The position numbers were made by a program, and so were the translations under genes. A stretch of 37,383 bases of DNA from Clostridiales bacterium. GTDB taxonomy: Bacteria; Bacillota; Clostridia; Oscillospirales; Oscillospiraceae. The notes under the pieces were generated by a model. That model saw only the letters and a list, made by a program, of their open reading frames with translations. It had not been told where the DNA came from and searched no databases. The stretch is from NCBI GenBank assembly GCA_020859945.1, contig JAJBVG010000094.1, positions 1 through 37,383 of the forward strand, given 5' to 3'. This document shows, piece after piece, positions 9,302 to 16,759 of the stretch; position 1 is the stretch's first letter, and the number at the start of each line of letters is the position of its first letter.

Positions 9302-10600
9302 TCACCCCGCGTGGCTCTCGGTGCGGATGTCGTCGTCGGGCACGTCCACGATGCGGATGTCCGCCCCCACGCCCTGGAGCTTGCCGGTCAGGTCGTCGTA
9401 CCCCCGCTCGATATAGTGGATGGAGCCGATTTCCGTAGTGCCTACGGCGGCCAGCCCAGCCACCACCATGGCGGCCCCGGCCCGCAGGTCACACGCCTGG
9501 AGCGGCGCGCCGGTCAGATGGTCTACGCCTTCCACCACGGCGATTTTGCCGTCCACCTGGATTTTTGCGCCCATGCGCTTGAACTCCTCCACGTAGCGGT
9601 AGCGGTTCTCCCAAATGCCCTCGTTGACCATGCTGGTCCCCTGGGCCAGGCACAGGCAGGCGGTCATCTGAGGCTGCATATCGGTGGGGAAGCCAGGATA
9701 GGGCATGGTTTTGATGTTGGTGCGCTTGAGGCCGTGCTTGCGGATGACACGGATATCGTCGCCGTCCTCCCGGATCTCCACGCCCATCTCCACCAGCTTG
9801 GCGGTGATGCAGTCCAGGTGCTTGGGAATGACGTTTTTGATGAGGACGTTGCCCCCGGCGGCGGCGACGCAGGCCATATAGGTGCCCGCCTCGATCTGGT
9901 CGGGGATGATAGAATAGGTGCCGCCGTGGAGCTTTTCCACGCCGCGGATTTTGATGACATCCGTACCGGCCCCCATGATGTCGGCCCCCATGGAGTTCAG
10001 GAAGTTGGCCAGATCCACCACATGAGGCTCTTTGGCGGCGTTTTCGATGACGGTCAGGCCCTTTGCCAGCACCGCCGCCATCATCACGTTCATGGTCGCG
10101 CCGACGCTGACCTGGTCCATATAGACGGTGGCCCCGGAGAGGCCGCCCTCCTGGGCGTTGGCATAAACAAAGCCGCCCAGGACATCCACATTGGCTCCCA
10201 GCGCCTCAAAGCCCTTGATGTGCAGGTCGATGGGGCGTACGCCCAGGTTGCACCCACCGGGCATGGAGACCTGCGCCCGGCCAAACCGACCCAGCAGCGC
10301 GCCGATGAGGTAATAGGAGGCGCGCATTTTCCGGCACAGGTCGTCGGGAACGCAGAAGTTGCGGATATGGCGGCAGTCGATTTCGACGGTATTCTTGTTG
10401 ATGGAGCGGACGCCTGCCCCCAGTTCCCGGAGAATTTCCAGGCTCAGGGTCACGTCGCTGATTTGGGGGATGTTCTCGATGCGGCAGACGCCATCCACCA
10501 GCAGGGCGGCGGGGAGGATGGCGACGGCGGCGTTCTTTGCGCCGCTGATTTCGATTTCACCAAAAAGCGGTTTCCCGCCGTGAATCACATATTTGTACAA
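9302..10600 (-). CDS. murA: UDP-N-acetylglucosamine 1-carboxyvinyltransferase
   Basis: A 432-residue MurA, the cytoplasmic enzyme that moves enolpyruvate from phosphoenolpyruvate to UDP-GlcNAc in the first committed step of peptidoglycan synthesis. Lys22 lies in the conserved GAKN motif and Cys117 in MPGGCNLGVRP is the catalytic cysteine that is the fosfomycin target in most MurA proteins. RPIDLH and the C-terminal RAGAAMVVAGLAA stretch are also typical. A consensus-like promoter lies at 10750-10778. Firmicutes often have two copies; whether this is MurA1 or MurA2 cannot be settled here. Confidence 0.97.
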   Translation of the reverse strand: MYKYVIHGGKPLFGEIEISGAKNAAVAILPAALLVDGVCRIENIPQISDVTLSLEILRELGAGVRSINKNTVEIDCRHIRNFCVPDDLCRKMRASYYLIGALLGRFGRAQVSMPGGCNLGVRPIDLHIKGFEALGANVDVLGGFVYANAQEGGLSGATVYMDQVSVGATMNVMMAAVLAKGLTVIENAAKEPHVVDLANFLNSMGADIMGAGTDVIKIRGVEKLHGGTYSIIPDQIEAGTYMACVAAAGGNVLIKNVIPKHLDCITAKLVEMGVEIREDGDDIRVIRKHGLKRTNIKTMPYPGFPTDMQPQMTACLCLAQGTSMVNEGIWENRYRYVEEFKRMGAKIQVDGKIAVVEGVDHLTGAPLQACDLRAGAAMVVAGLAAVGTTEIGSIHYIERGYDDLTGKLQGVGADIRIVDVPDDDIRTESHAG

Positions 10601-10749
10601 GGTAACTCCCTCTTTTCAATCTATTCAAAAGTCCAAAATGGACGATGTAGCCGGGAGAAGCCGCGCTCAACTGGTGCAGCCACACAGAAAAGGGCTCCGT
10701 CACCGGGGATTTTTTCGCAGAAACGACACTTACACTGTATCGCTTCTCT

Positions 10750-10778
10750 AGTATAACACATACGTCACGTAAAATCAA
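10750..10778 (-). promoter_or_regulatory. Promoter of murA
   Basis: On the minus strand TTGATT (10778-10773) and TATACT (10755-10750) have a 17-base spacer. The leader is about 145 bases. The remaining gap up to 11020 is AT-rich and holds no gene I can support; a small palindrome, TTACAG-G-CTGTAA, is at 10980-10992. Confidence 0.75.
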
Positions 10779-11002
10779 AGAAAAATTAAAAAACTTTTAA
10801 GGTTGTGCCGTTCCTTTCATTGTGCGGTTTTGCCAGAATAATGGGCGTTTTTCAGATACTGTCCGGGTCCTTTTTTGTGGCGCATCGTCCTCTTCGGTTT
10901 GTTTGGGCGGTTTTCTTTGCACTTCTATGAATATAACAGGCGAGCTGCGAAAAGGCAAGCAACAAAGAGTGAAAAATCGTTACAGGCTGTAAACTTTTCG
11001 GG

Positions 11003-11049
11003 CTTCGCATTTTCACGCGAAGAGGGGCCTGCCAAACCCGGCAGGCCCC
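11003..11049 (-). terminator. Tandem hairpins downstream of the anti-sigma gene
   Basis: GGGGCCTGCC (11024-11033) pairs with GGCAGGCCCC (11040-11049) in a perfect 10-bp stem directly after the anti-sigma stop. A second stem, CTTCGC/GCGAAG (11003-11022), follows. The T-run lies on the plus-strand side, so the direction of termination is uncertain. Confidence 0.5.
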
Positions 11050-11054
11050 CCGTT

Positions 11055-11903
11055 TTACTCATCGGTTTCTTTTTCCCAAATCAGCGTCCGTTCCTCGCTC
11101 TCCGGCACCTCATAGTGGGAGTAAACCATTTCATCCAGCTGCTCCTCCGTCCACTGGCCGCCGGAGCTGGCGGTTTCAAAGACCGTGTCGGTCAGGTCGC
11201 TCATATAGACGCTGAAGGGCCCGGTCTCCTCCTCCATGCCCGGCTGGTAGTACACCGCGACAAAGGCGTCGCTGAGAACCACGCTGTCGCAGTTGCCGAA
11301 GGCGGAGGTGTAGTCATACTGTATCCCTGTGACGTCGCCATCCTCCAGCGTCCAGGTGATGTCGTAAACGTCCATCAGCTCGTCCCGGCTATAGTAATCC
11401 CAGCCATACAACAGGCAGTAAAACCGCCAGGGCAGCAGGGACAGCCGGGTGCCGTTCTGGAGGGAAACATACGCCGTGGCGTTGCCCGCCTCGTCCTGGG
11501 TGTAAATGACGTTGAGAACGCCGCCTCTGGCCCGGTCGCTGAGCTGGAGCCGGGTCTGGCCGGTGCTGGTGGTCTCCACCAGGATGTCCGAGGCGTCCAG
11601 TTCCGCGGCGGTGTCCTGCATGACGCTGACCACCGGCAGCACCACCAGCAGCACCACCAAAATCACGGCGATAATGCTATTGCGGATGAGCCGGTTCCGC
11701 CGCTTCCGGCGCAGCCGGGCCATGATACGCTGCTCGGTCTCCGGGGGGACCGCCAGCGGCGCCTTCAATTCCTCCAGCTGGGCGGCGCAGGCGGAGCACT
11801 CCGCCAGATGCTCCTCCACCAGGGCCTGGGTGTCGGCGCTGGCCTCGCCCTCGGCGTAAAGGGGGAGCAGGTCCCGGATGATATTGCAGGTAATAGGGTT
11901 CAT
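11055..11903 (-). CDS. Anti-sigma factor with zinc-finger domain and one membrane segment
   Basis: A 282-residue protein. The N-terminal 45 residues form a zf-HC2 anti-sigma domain with the HLAECSACAAQL (His-x3-Cys-x2-Cys) motif and an upstream Cys6. A basic stretch (RLRRKRRNRLIR) leads into a single transmembrane helix near residues 73-95, and about 185 residues follow outside the membrane. It should hold the sigma factor encoded upstream inactive until an envelope signal arrives. The start at 11903 overlaps the sigma stop (ATGA), and GGAGGAAC precedes it. The outer domain is not one I recognise. A longer open frame extends upstream but overlaps the sigma gene and lacks a ribosome site. Confidence 0.87.
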   Translation of the reverse strand: MNPITCNIIRDLLPLYAEGEASADTQALVEEHLAECSACAAQLEELKAPLAVPPETEQRIMARLRRKRRNRLIRNSIIAVILVVLLVVLPVVSVMQDTAAELDASDILVETTSTGQTRLQLSDRARGGVLNVIYTQDEAGNATAYVSLQNGTRLSLLPWRFYCLLYGWDYYSRDELMDVYDITWTLEDGDVTGIQYDYTSAFGNCDSVVLSDAFVAVYYQPGMEEETGPFSVYMSDLTDTVFETASSGGQWTEEQLDEMVYSHYEVPESEERTLIWEKETDE

Positions 11904-12394
11904 GTTTGTTCCTCCTTTGCCATCTGTTGTTGCAGCTTTCGCTTGGCCCGCAGGAAAGTCACCCGCGCCCAGCCCTCCGTCCGCCCGAACAGGGCGGCGA
12001 TCTGGGCGTAGGACAGCTCCGAGAACACCCGGAGGGTGAACACTTGCCGATAGGTCTCCTTCATCCCCTCCAGGTGCTGCTGCACCCGCTGGAGAGACTC
12101 TCTGTTTTCGTAGTCCCGCTCGATGTTGGTATAGGGGTCCGGCGGGTCGAACTCCTCCGGCAGGGGGACCAGGCGCTTTTGCCGCCTGTGGTGGGAAAAA
12201 TACAGGTTTTTTGCGATTTGGCACAGCCAGGTGCGGATGTCGCAGTCGCCCCGGAACCGCTCCGCGTGGGCGCAGGCCCGGAGGAAGGTCTCCGCCGTCA
12301 GCTCTTCGGCTATGGCGGCATCGCCGGTCAGGGCTTTCAGGTACAGGTACACGTCCTTGTAGTACCGGCGGTAGAGCTGTTCCAGTTCTGACAT
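11900..12394 (-). CDS. ECF-type RNA polymerase sigma factor
   Basis: A 164-residue sigma-70-family protein with only regions 2 and 4, the normal ECF layout. Region 2 includes AEELTAETFLRACAHAERF and the RTWLCQIAKNLYFSHHRR helix that contacts the -10 element. Region 4 includes EVFTLRVFSELSYAQIAALFGRTEG-like residues near 115-140, with the helix-turn-helix. The ATG at 12394 is preferred over an upstream in-frame GTG because AAAGGGGTGAG sits just before it. It is translationally coupled to its anti-sigma gene. A TGTAAC-N16-CGTC promoter lies immediately upstream, so it probably drives its own transcription. Confidence 0.93.
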   Translation of the reverse strand: MSELEQLYRRYYKDVYLYLKALTGDAAIAEELTAETFLRACAHAERFRGDCDIRTWLCQIAKNLYFSHHRRQKRLVPLPEEFDPPDPYTNIERDYENRESLQRVQQHLEGMKETYRQVFTLRVFSELSYAQIAALFGRTEGWARVTFLRAKRKLQQQMAKEEQT

Positions 12395-12418
12395 CTTTCT
12401 CACCCCTTTCACTTATAA

Positions 12419-12444
12419 GACGCGGGGAGGGCGGGGTTGTTACA
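12419..12444 (-). promoter_or_regulatory. ECF-type autoregulatory promoter
   Basis: On the minus strand TGTAAC (12444-12439) and CGTC (12422-12419) are separated by 16 bases, matching the B. subtilis sigma-X/M/V class (TGtAAC, N16-17, CGTC). The start site would be about 20 bases before the sigma start codon. Confidence 0.75.
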
Positions 12445-12486
12445 GGGTTTAGGGAGAAATTTTTTCTTTTTCTATTCTAAAGCGAA

Positions 12487-12520
12487 ACCGCGTGACCCGG
12501 CAAGTGCCAAGTCACGCGGT
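12487..12520 (-). terminator. Terminator downstream of the DUF2798 gene
   Basis: ACCGCGTGAC (12487-12496) and GTCACGCGGT (12511-12520) form a perfect 10-bp stem. The flanking T-run is weak on the minus strand and better on the plus strand. Confidence 0.6.
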
Positions 12521-12536
12521 TTGTTCCTGTTTGTTT

Positions 12537-13040
12537 TTACTTGTCGGGGAACAGCTTACCGAACAGCCAGTGAGTGAAGGGGGCTGCGGCGAAGAAATTC
12601 CAGAAGAACGCCATGGGGAAGTTTTTCAGCACCGTCCCCACCCAAATGGCGGGGAGCTGCGTCACCGGCGCACCCGCCAGGCAGACGTTGAACAGCACCG
12701 AGGCGATGAGGCTCATGGAAGGACACATGACCGCCACCGTCGCGCCCTGGCGGAGCAGCTGGCAGACATACGGATTATCTTTTTCCGGGTCGCTGTGCTT
12801 GGCGGCGAAGGCCGCGCCGAAGCGATTGCCGTACAGGTTGGAGACGATGAACACGAACACGCCCATGTAGGACGCCTCGACGAGGGCGTCCCAGAACACG
12901 ATGTTGGTCATGTTGCTCAGGCCGCCGGCGGCCAGCGTCGCGCCCTCTTTGATGGCCACATTGTAGACCTCCATGCCATACGCCATGGCGTAGGACATGA
13001 GCAGGCCGAAAATAATTCCCTGTCCTCTTGTTTTTGGCAT
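12537..13040 (-). CDS. DUF2798-type membrane protein
   Basis: A 167-residue hydrophobic protein with about four membrane segments (near residues 9-28, 50-70, 95-118 and 130-155). Two related halves each carry a short MS-containing helix (LLMSYAMAYGMEVYN and MCPSMSLIASVLFN), the pattern of tandem DUF2798 domains. The function of this family is unknown. ATG at 13040 is chosen because AGGAGGAAAG lies six bases upstream; longer in-frame extensions run into the leader hairpin. It has its own promoter and a leader terminator (13087-13136), so expression is probably regulated by attenuation. Confidence 0.75.
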   Translation of the reverse strand: MPKTRGQGIIFGLLMSYAMAYGMEVYNVAIKEGATLAAGGLSNMTNIVFWDALVEASYMGVFVFIVSNLYGNRFGAAFAAKHSDPEKDNPYVCQLLRQGATVAVMCPSMSLIASVLFNVCLAGAPVTQLPAIWVGTVLKNFPMAFFWNFFAAAPFTHWLFGKLFPDK

Positions 13041-13086
13041 ACTTTCCTCCTGTTTCATGCAGAACCGGCGCATAGCCCGGGGCGAA

Positions 13087-13136
13087 CAAAAAAGGCGTAT
13101 TCCCCCTCCGGCAATCGGAAAAAGGGTATACGCCTT
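13087..13136 (-). promoter_or_regulatory. Leader terminator upstream of the DUF2798 gene
   Basis: On the minus strand AAGGCGTAT (13136-13128) pairs with ATACGCCTT (13100-13092) and runs into TTTTTT. An inner CCG/CGG hairpin is possible. It lies between a promoter and the gene, where a terminator would block expression unless bypassed. Confidence 0.65.
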
Positions 13137-13181
13137 GCGAACATCCTGTGTGCTACACGCAGTTATGATTTTGTACGGTGA

Positions 13182-13210
13182 TAGTATACCACGCCAAAAT
13201 CGCCGATGTA
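13182..13210 (-). promoter_or_regulatory. Probable promoter of the DUF2798 gene
   Basis: On the minus strand TATACT (about 13187-13182) is preceded at 17 bases by TTACAT, a weak -35. The leader to the gene is about 135 bases. Confidence 0.5.
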
Positions 13211-13227
13211 AGAAAAAGTTTTGCACA

Positions 13228-13266
13228 AAAATCCCGACCCCTATGCAGGGCAGTGGTCGGGATTTT
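13228..13266 (-). terminator. Intrinsic terminator of the small coiled-coil gene
   Basis: AAAATCCCGACC (13228-13239) pairs with GGTCGGGATTTT (13255-13266), a perfect 12-bp stem with A and T runs on either side. Confidence 0.85.
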
Positions 13267-13285
13267 GATAAGCAAGGGGACAGGT

Positions 13286-13513
13286 TTACGCCTCCTCAAA
13301 CAGCTCCTCCAGGGAGTGGATGGCGTCGGTGACGCTGTCATAGGCATCGTCAATGGCGTCGATGCGCTCGTCCGCCGCCTTGCGCTCCGGGCTTTTCTTG
13401 GGCAAAATCATTTTGGCGTTTTCTTCCTGCTCCTGGAGCAGCGCCAGCCGCTGGTTCAGGTCCTCCAGCTGGGCCAGGATGGTTTTCAGTTCCGTTTCTC
13501 TCTGTGGGTTCAT
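13286..13513 (-). CDS. Small coiled-coil protein of unknown function
   Basis: A 75-residue, charged, leucine- and glutamate-rich protein without cysteine, signal peptide or membrane segment. Residues 1-35 and 45-75 look helical (ELKTILAQLEDLNQRLALLQ and AIDDAYDSVTDAIHSLEELF), so it is probably a two-helix coiled coil. GAAAGGAAAC precedes the ATG and a strong terminator follows, which supports a real single-gene unit. I do not recognise the family. Confidence 0.7.
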   Translation of the reverse strand: MNPQRETELKTILAQLEDLNQRLALLQEQEENAKMILPKKSPERKAADERIDAIDDAYDSVTDAIHSLEELFEEA

Positions 13514-13620
13514 GGTGTTTCCTTTCTATAGGTCAAATGAATGGTATAAAAACTGGTTATCCCTTTTACTCCGCTTTATGCGCATGATTCACGCCCACGC
13601 ACCAGCGTTTCGTTCCCATA

Positions 13621-13651
13621 ATTGCACATTGCACATTGCTAATTGCACATT
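13621..13651. repeat. Heptamer-repeat array E (family R1), forming the 3' end of thiM
   Basis: Four ATTGCNN heptamers plus ATT. On the minus strand the thiM frame enters the array, which supplies the last residues (Met-Cys-Asn) and the TAG stop. The flank CAGCGTTTCGTTCCCATA matches the inner side of array C (8192-8212). Confidence 0.85.
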
Positions 13652-14445
13652 ATCTTCACCTTGCACAGCTCCGGCAGCCGCTCCGGCTCCAACAGGCTGG
13701 CCCCGTCGAACAGGGCGGCGTGGAACCGGCCCATGCCCGGTCCTTGTTCCTCGGCGTAGGCGGCGCAGCCCTTCCAGAAGGCCCCGGCGCAGAGGGCGGC
13801 GGCATAGGGGGAATCCGTCACGGCGGCGAAGCCCCCCAGCAGAACAGACAGCATACAGCCCGCGCCGGTGATCTGACGCATCCGGGCGGAGCCGCCGGAG
13901 AGCAGCGCCAGCCGCTGTCCGTCCGTCACCACGTCCACCGCGCCGGAGAGGAACACCGTGCAGCCCAGCGCCCGCGCCAGCCGAAGGGCGCAGTCCTGCC
14001 GCTGGGCCAGGCCCCCGTCGGAGGCGCAGTCCACGCCGCTCTCCTGACTGGCCAGCCGCAGCAGCGCCTGCACTTCCCCCAGGTTGCCCCGGAGAATGGT
14101 TGGGGAGACTTCCTCCAGCAGACGGGAGACCCGCTCCAGCCGGTAGGCCGAGGCCCCTACGCCCACCGGGTCCAGTACGACCGGGTGGCTCAACCGGTTG
14201 GCGGTCTGCCCCGCCAGGGTGCAGGCCAGGTACTTGCTGTCACTGGGGGTGCCGGTGTTCAGGACTGTAGCGGCACACTGGCCGCTGATCTCCGCCATCT
14301 CCTGGGGTTCCTGGGCCATGATGGGCCGTCCGCCCGCCGCCAGCAGCAGGTTGGCGCAGTCCTGCACCGTGACCAGGTTGGAGATGCAGTGGACCAGCGG
14401 CACCTCCCGCCGCAGCCGGGTCAGCGGGGTGCAGTCCACCGTCAC
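13639..14445 (-). CDS. thiM: Hydroxyethylthiazole kinase
   Basis: A 268-residue ThiM, which phosphorylates 4-methyl-5-(2-hydroxyethyl)thiazole for thiamine salvage. Typical features are the N-terminal PLVHCISNLVTVQDCANLLL, the VLDPVGVGAS motif and the ribokinase-like anion hole GAGCMLSVLLGGFAA, where Cys takes part in catalysis in known ThiM proteins. The start is probably the GTG at 14445, whose bases overlap the thiW stop (GTGA); a second GTG lies two codons on. The gene ends inside heptamer array E, so its original C-terminus may have been altered by the repeat. It is co-transcribed with thiW. Confidence 0.92.
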   Translation of the reverse strand: MTVDCTPLTRLRREVPLVHCISNLVTVQDCANLLLAAGGRPIMAQEPQEMAEISGQCAATVLNTGTPSDSKYLACTLAGQTANRLSHPVVLDPVGVGASAYRLERVSRLLEEVSPTILRGNLGEVQALLRLASQESGVDCASDGGLAQRQDCALRLARALGCTVFLSGAVDVVTDGQRLALLSGGSARMRQITGAGCMLSVLLGGFAAVTDSPYAAALCAGAFWKGCAAYAEEQGPGMGRFHAALFDGASLLEPERLPELCKVKIMCN

Positions 14446-14960
14446 CGTTCCACAATGGCCTGCATGGAGGCCATCGCGCCGGAGCGCTCCAGCGCCGTCA
14501 GCACCAGCCCCGCGATGATGGAGCCGCCCACGGTGGAGACCAGGAAGGGAACGATGTAGGCGTAGAAGGCGATGTCCCCGGCGGACTTGCCCATCAGGAA
14601 AATGGCCACCGGGTAGGCGCACAGCCCGCCCAGCACGCCGGTGCCGAACACCTCCGCAATCAGCGTCAGGGGAAGGTTTTTGGTTTTATAGTACATCATA
14701 CCACAGAGCAGCGCCCCGATCATAGACCCCGGAAAGGCCATTAGACTGCCCAGGCCCAGCAGATTGCGCAGCAGGCTGGCGACAAAGGCCACGGTCACGC
14801 CGTAGGCCGGGCCAAGAAATACGGCGCAGATGATGTTGACCATGTGCTGCACCGGCGCGCACCGGGACCCCAGCACCGGGAAGGAAAAGAGGCTGCCCAC
14901 GACGGCGCAGGCGGCCAACAGCGCGGCCAGGGCCAGTTTTTTGGTGGAAGAATGGTTCAT
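14442..14960 (-). CDS. thiW: Energy-coupling-factor transporter S component ThiW
   Basis: A 172-residue integral membrane protein with about five to six hydrophobic segments, matching the ThiW substrate-capture component of ECF transporters. It is predicted to import the thiazole part of thiamine, and the ThiM gene beside it fits that. Motifs include FPVLGSRCAPVQHMVNIICA and LLRNLLGLGSLMAFPGSMIGA, typical of ThiW. The shared ECF module (EcfA/A'/T) is not in the window. ATG at 14960 has AAGGAG ten bases upstream. A perfect promoter (15074-15102) and a leader terminator precede it. Confidence 0.93.
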   Translation of the reverse strand: MNHSSTKKLALAALLAACAVVGSLFSFPVLGSRCAPVQHMVNIICAVFLGPAYGVTVAFVASLLRNLLGLGSLMAFPGSMIGALLCGMMYYKTKNLPLTLIAEVFGTGVLGGLCAYPVAIFLMGKSAGDIAFYAYIVPFLVSTVGGSIIAGLVLTALERSGAMASMQAIVER

Positions 14961-14996
14961 AGTCGGTTTCTCCTTTTCTCGTTTGGAATGTTGCCT

Positions 14997-15052
14997 AAAA
15001 ACAAAGGCGTCACGAAGAATCATACCCGCGGTGGTATGCCCCTTCGTGGCGC
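14997..15052 (-). promoter_or_regulatory. Leader terminator (attenuator) of thiW-thiM
   Basis: On the minus strand GCGCCACGAAG (15052-15042) pairs with CTTCGTGACGC (15017-15007) with one mismatch. An inner CATACC/GGTATG stem (15038-15033 with 15026-15021) stacks on it, and TTTGTTTTT follows. Only about 15 bases of transcript precede the hairpin. No thiamine-pyrophosphate aptamer was recognisable. The loop region reads ACCGCGG, as in T-box antiterminators, but the rest of a T-box is absent. Confidence 0.7.
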
Positions 15053-15073
15053 TTTCGCTGTCACTCTGAGTTT

Positions 15074-15102
15074 ATTATACCGGCGGAGAGGGGGACTGTC
15101 AA
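15074..15102 (-). promoter_or_regulatory. Perfect-consensus promoter of thiW-thiM
   Basis: On the minus strand TTGACA (15102-15097), 17 bases, TATAAT (15079-15074). Confidence 0.88.
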
Positions 15103-15121
15103 GGGAAATGTCCGCCTTACA

Positions 15122-15151
15122 TTGACATCCGCCCCGGAAAAATGCTATACT
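15122..15151 (+). promoter_or_regulatory. Promoter of metY
   Basis: TTGACA (15122-15127), 18 bases, TATACT (15146-15151). Its -35 lies only about 20 bases from the -35 of the divergent thiW promoter. Confidence 0.8.
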
Positions 15152-15203
15152 CTCTGTGATAGAAAATTTTGAAATTCATCCTGTCAAAAAGAAGGTATGC
15201 ACC

Positions 15204-16490
15204 ATGAGCAACTACAAAATCAACACCAAATGCGTCCAGTCCGGCTACACCCCCGGCAACGGCGAACCCCGCCAGATCCCCATCATCCAGTCCACCACCT
15301 TTAAATATGACACCAGCGAGGACATGGGCAAGCTGTTCGACCTGGAAGCCTCCGGTTACTTCTACACCCGGCTGCAAAACCCCACCAACGACTATGTGGC
15401 GGCTAAGATCGCCGACCTGGAGGGCGGTACCGCCGGTATGCTGACCTCCTCCGGCCAGGCGGCCAACTTCTTCGCCCTGTTCAACATCTGTGAGTGCGGC
15501 AGCCATATCGTGGCCTCCTCCTCCATCTACGGCGGCACCTTCAACCTCATCTCCGTCACCATGGCGAAAATGGGCATCACCACCACCTTTGTCTCCCCTG
15601 ACTGCACCGAGGAGGAACTGGAGGCCGCTTTCCAGGACAACACCCGCGCCGTGTTCGGTGAGACCATTGCCAACCCCGCCCTGACGGTGCTGGACATCGA
15701 GAAGTTCGCCAAAGCCGCCCATGCCCACGGGGTCCCCCTCATCGTGGACAACACCTTCCCCACCCCGGTGAACTGCCGCCCCATCGAGTGGGGTGCGGAC
15801 ATCGTCACCCACTCCACCACCAAGTATATGGACGGCCACGGGGCCGCCGTGGGCGGCGCCATTGTGGACTCCGGCAAATTCGACTGGATGGCCCACGCCG
15901 ACAAGTTCCCCGGCCTCTGCACCCCGGATGAGTCCTATCACGGCATCACCTACGCCGAGAAGTTCGGCAAGGAAGGGGCTTTCATCACCAAATGCACCGC
16001 CCAGCTTATGCGGGACTTCGGCAGCATCCAGTCCCCCCAAAATGCTTACCTGCTGAACCTGGGGCTGGAGTCCCTCCACGTCCGCATGGCCCGCCATGTG
16101 GAAAATGGTCGGGCCGTGGCTGAGTTCCTCCAGAACCACCCCAAGGTGGACTACGTCATCTATTCCGACCTGCCCGGCGACCCCTACCACGAGCTGGCCC
16201 AGAAGTACCTGCCCAACGGCGGTTGCGGCGTGGTGTCCTTCGGTTTGAAGGGAGGACGAGAGGCCGCCAGCACCTTCATGAAGGGGCTGAAGCTGGCCGC
16301 CATCGAGACCCACGTGGCCGACGCCCGCACCTGCTGCCTGAACCCGGCTTCCTCTACCCACCGCCAGATGAACGACGAGCAGCTGAAAGCCGCCGGCGTT
16401 CCCGCCGAGCTGGTGCGGATGTCCTGCGGCCTGGAGGACAAGGACGACCTCATCGCTGACCTGGCCCAGGCGCTGGACGGCATCGAGTAA
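15204..16490 (+). CDS. metY: O-acetylhomoserine sulfhydrylase (aminocarboxypropyltransferase)
   Basis: A 428-residue PLP-dependent enzyme of the Cys/Met metabolism family that makes homocysteine from O-acetylhomoserine and sulfide in the cytoplasm. The PLP-binding lysine is Lys207 in THSTTKYMDGHG. LTSSGQAA (about 80-87) binds the cofactor phosphate and VDNTFPTP (181-188) contacts the PLP ring. Length and the tail LVRMSCGLEDKDDLIADLAQ are usual for MetY. ATG at 15204 is chosen over an in-frame GTG at 15156 because the latter falls at the transcription start. A terminator follows at 16519. O-succinyl donors or cysteine synthesis cannot be excluded. Confidence 0.93.
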   Translation: MSNYKINTKCVQSGYTPGNGEPRQIPIIQSTTFKYDTSEDMGKLFDLEASGYFYTRLQNPTNDYVAAKIADLEGGTAGMLTSSGQAANFFALFNICECGSHIVASSSIYGGTFNLISVTMAKMGITTTFVSPDCTEEELEAAFQDNTRAVFGETIANPALTVLDIEKFAKAAHAHGVPLIVDNTFPTPVNCRPIEWGADIVTHSTTKYMDGHGAAVGGAIVDSGKFDWMAHADKFPGLCTPDESYHGITYAEKFGKEGAFITKCTAQLMRDFGSIQSPQNAYLLNLGLESLHVRMARHVENGRAVAEFLQNHPKVDYVIYSDLPGDPYHELAQKYLPNGGCGVVSFGLKGGREAASTFMKGLKLAAIETHVADARTCCLNPASSTHRQMNDEQLKAAGVPAELVRMSCGLEDKDDLIADLAQALDGIE

Positions 16491-16518
16491 GATTCACACA
16501 AAAAACGAGAAACGATTC

Positions 16519-16561
16519 CCGCCCAAATCCAACTGATTTTGTTGGGTTTGGGCGGATTTTT
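16519..16561 (+). terminator. Intrinsic terminator of metY
   Basis: A 15-bp stem (16519-16533 with 16541-16555, one G-T pair), a 7-base loop and ATTTTTT after it. Confidence 0.9.
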
Positions 16562-16661
16562 TGCGGTCAGAGCGAAAAGAGGCGGGACGGCTGGCGGAAC
16601 CCATACAAACCCTTTACAACCGACAAACTGTAATCTCACAAAAATAATTTGTCGTATATAC

Positions 16662-16690
16662 TTGACAAAATGACAGATGAACGTTATACT
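16662..16690 (+). promoter_or_regulatory. Promoter of the small membrane protein/Xre operon
   Basis: TTGACA (16662-16667), 17 bases, TATACT (16685-16690). Confidence 0.85.
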
Positions 16691-16759
16691 ATATGTATCC
16701 TAGGAAGCGACCCCTTTCCCCTTCCGCAATACCGTATTTTGTCAAGGAGGACGACGATA

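Noticed and set aside
13041-13160. Leader peptide of about 29 residues in the DUF2798 leader
   Set aside because: An ATG frame crosses the terminator hairpin, but it lacks a good ribosome site and has no run of regulatory codons.
14961-15070. TPP riboswitch or T-box upstream of thiW
   Set aside because: The CTGAGA-type TPP core and the T-box specifier stem are absent; the leader is too short. Only the terminator is annotated.
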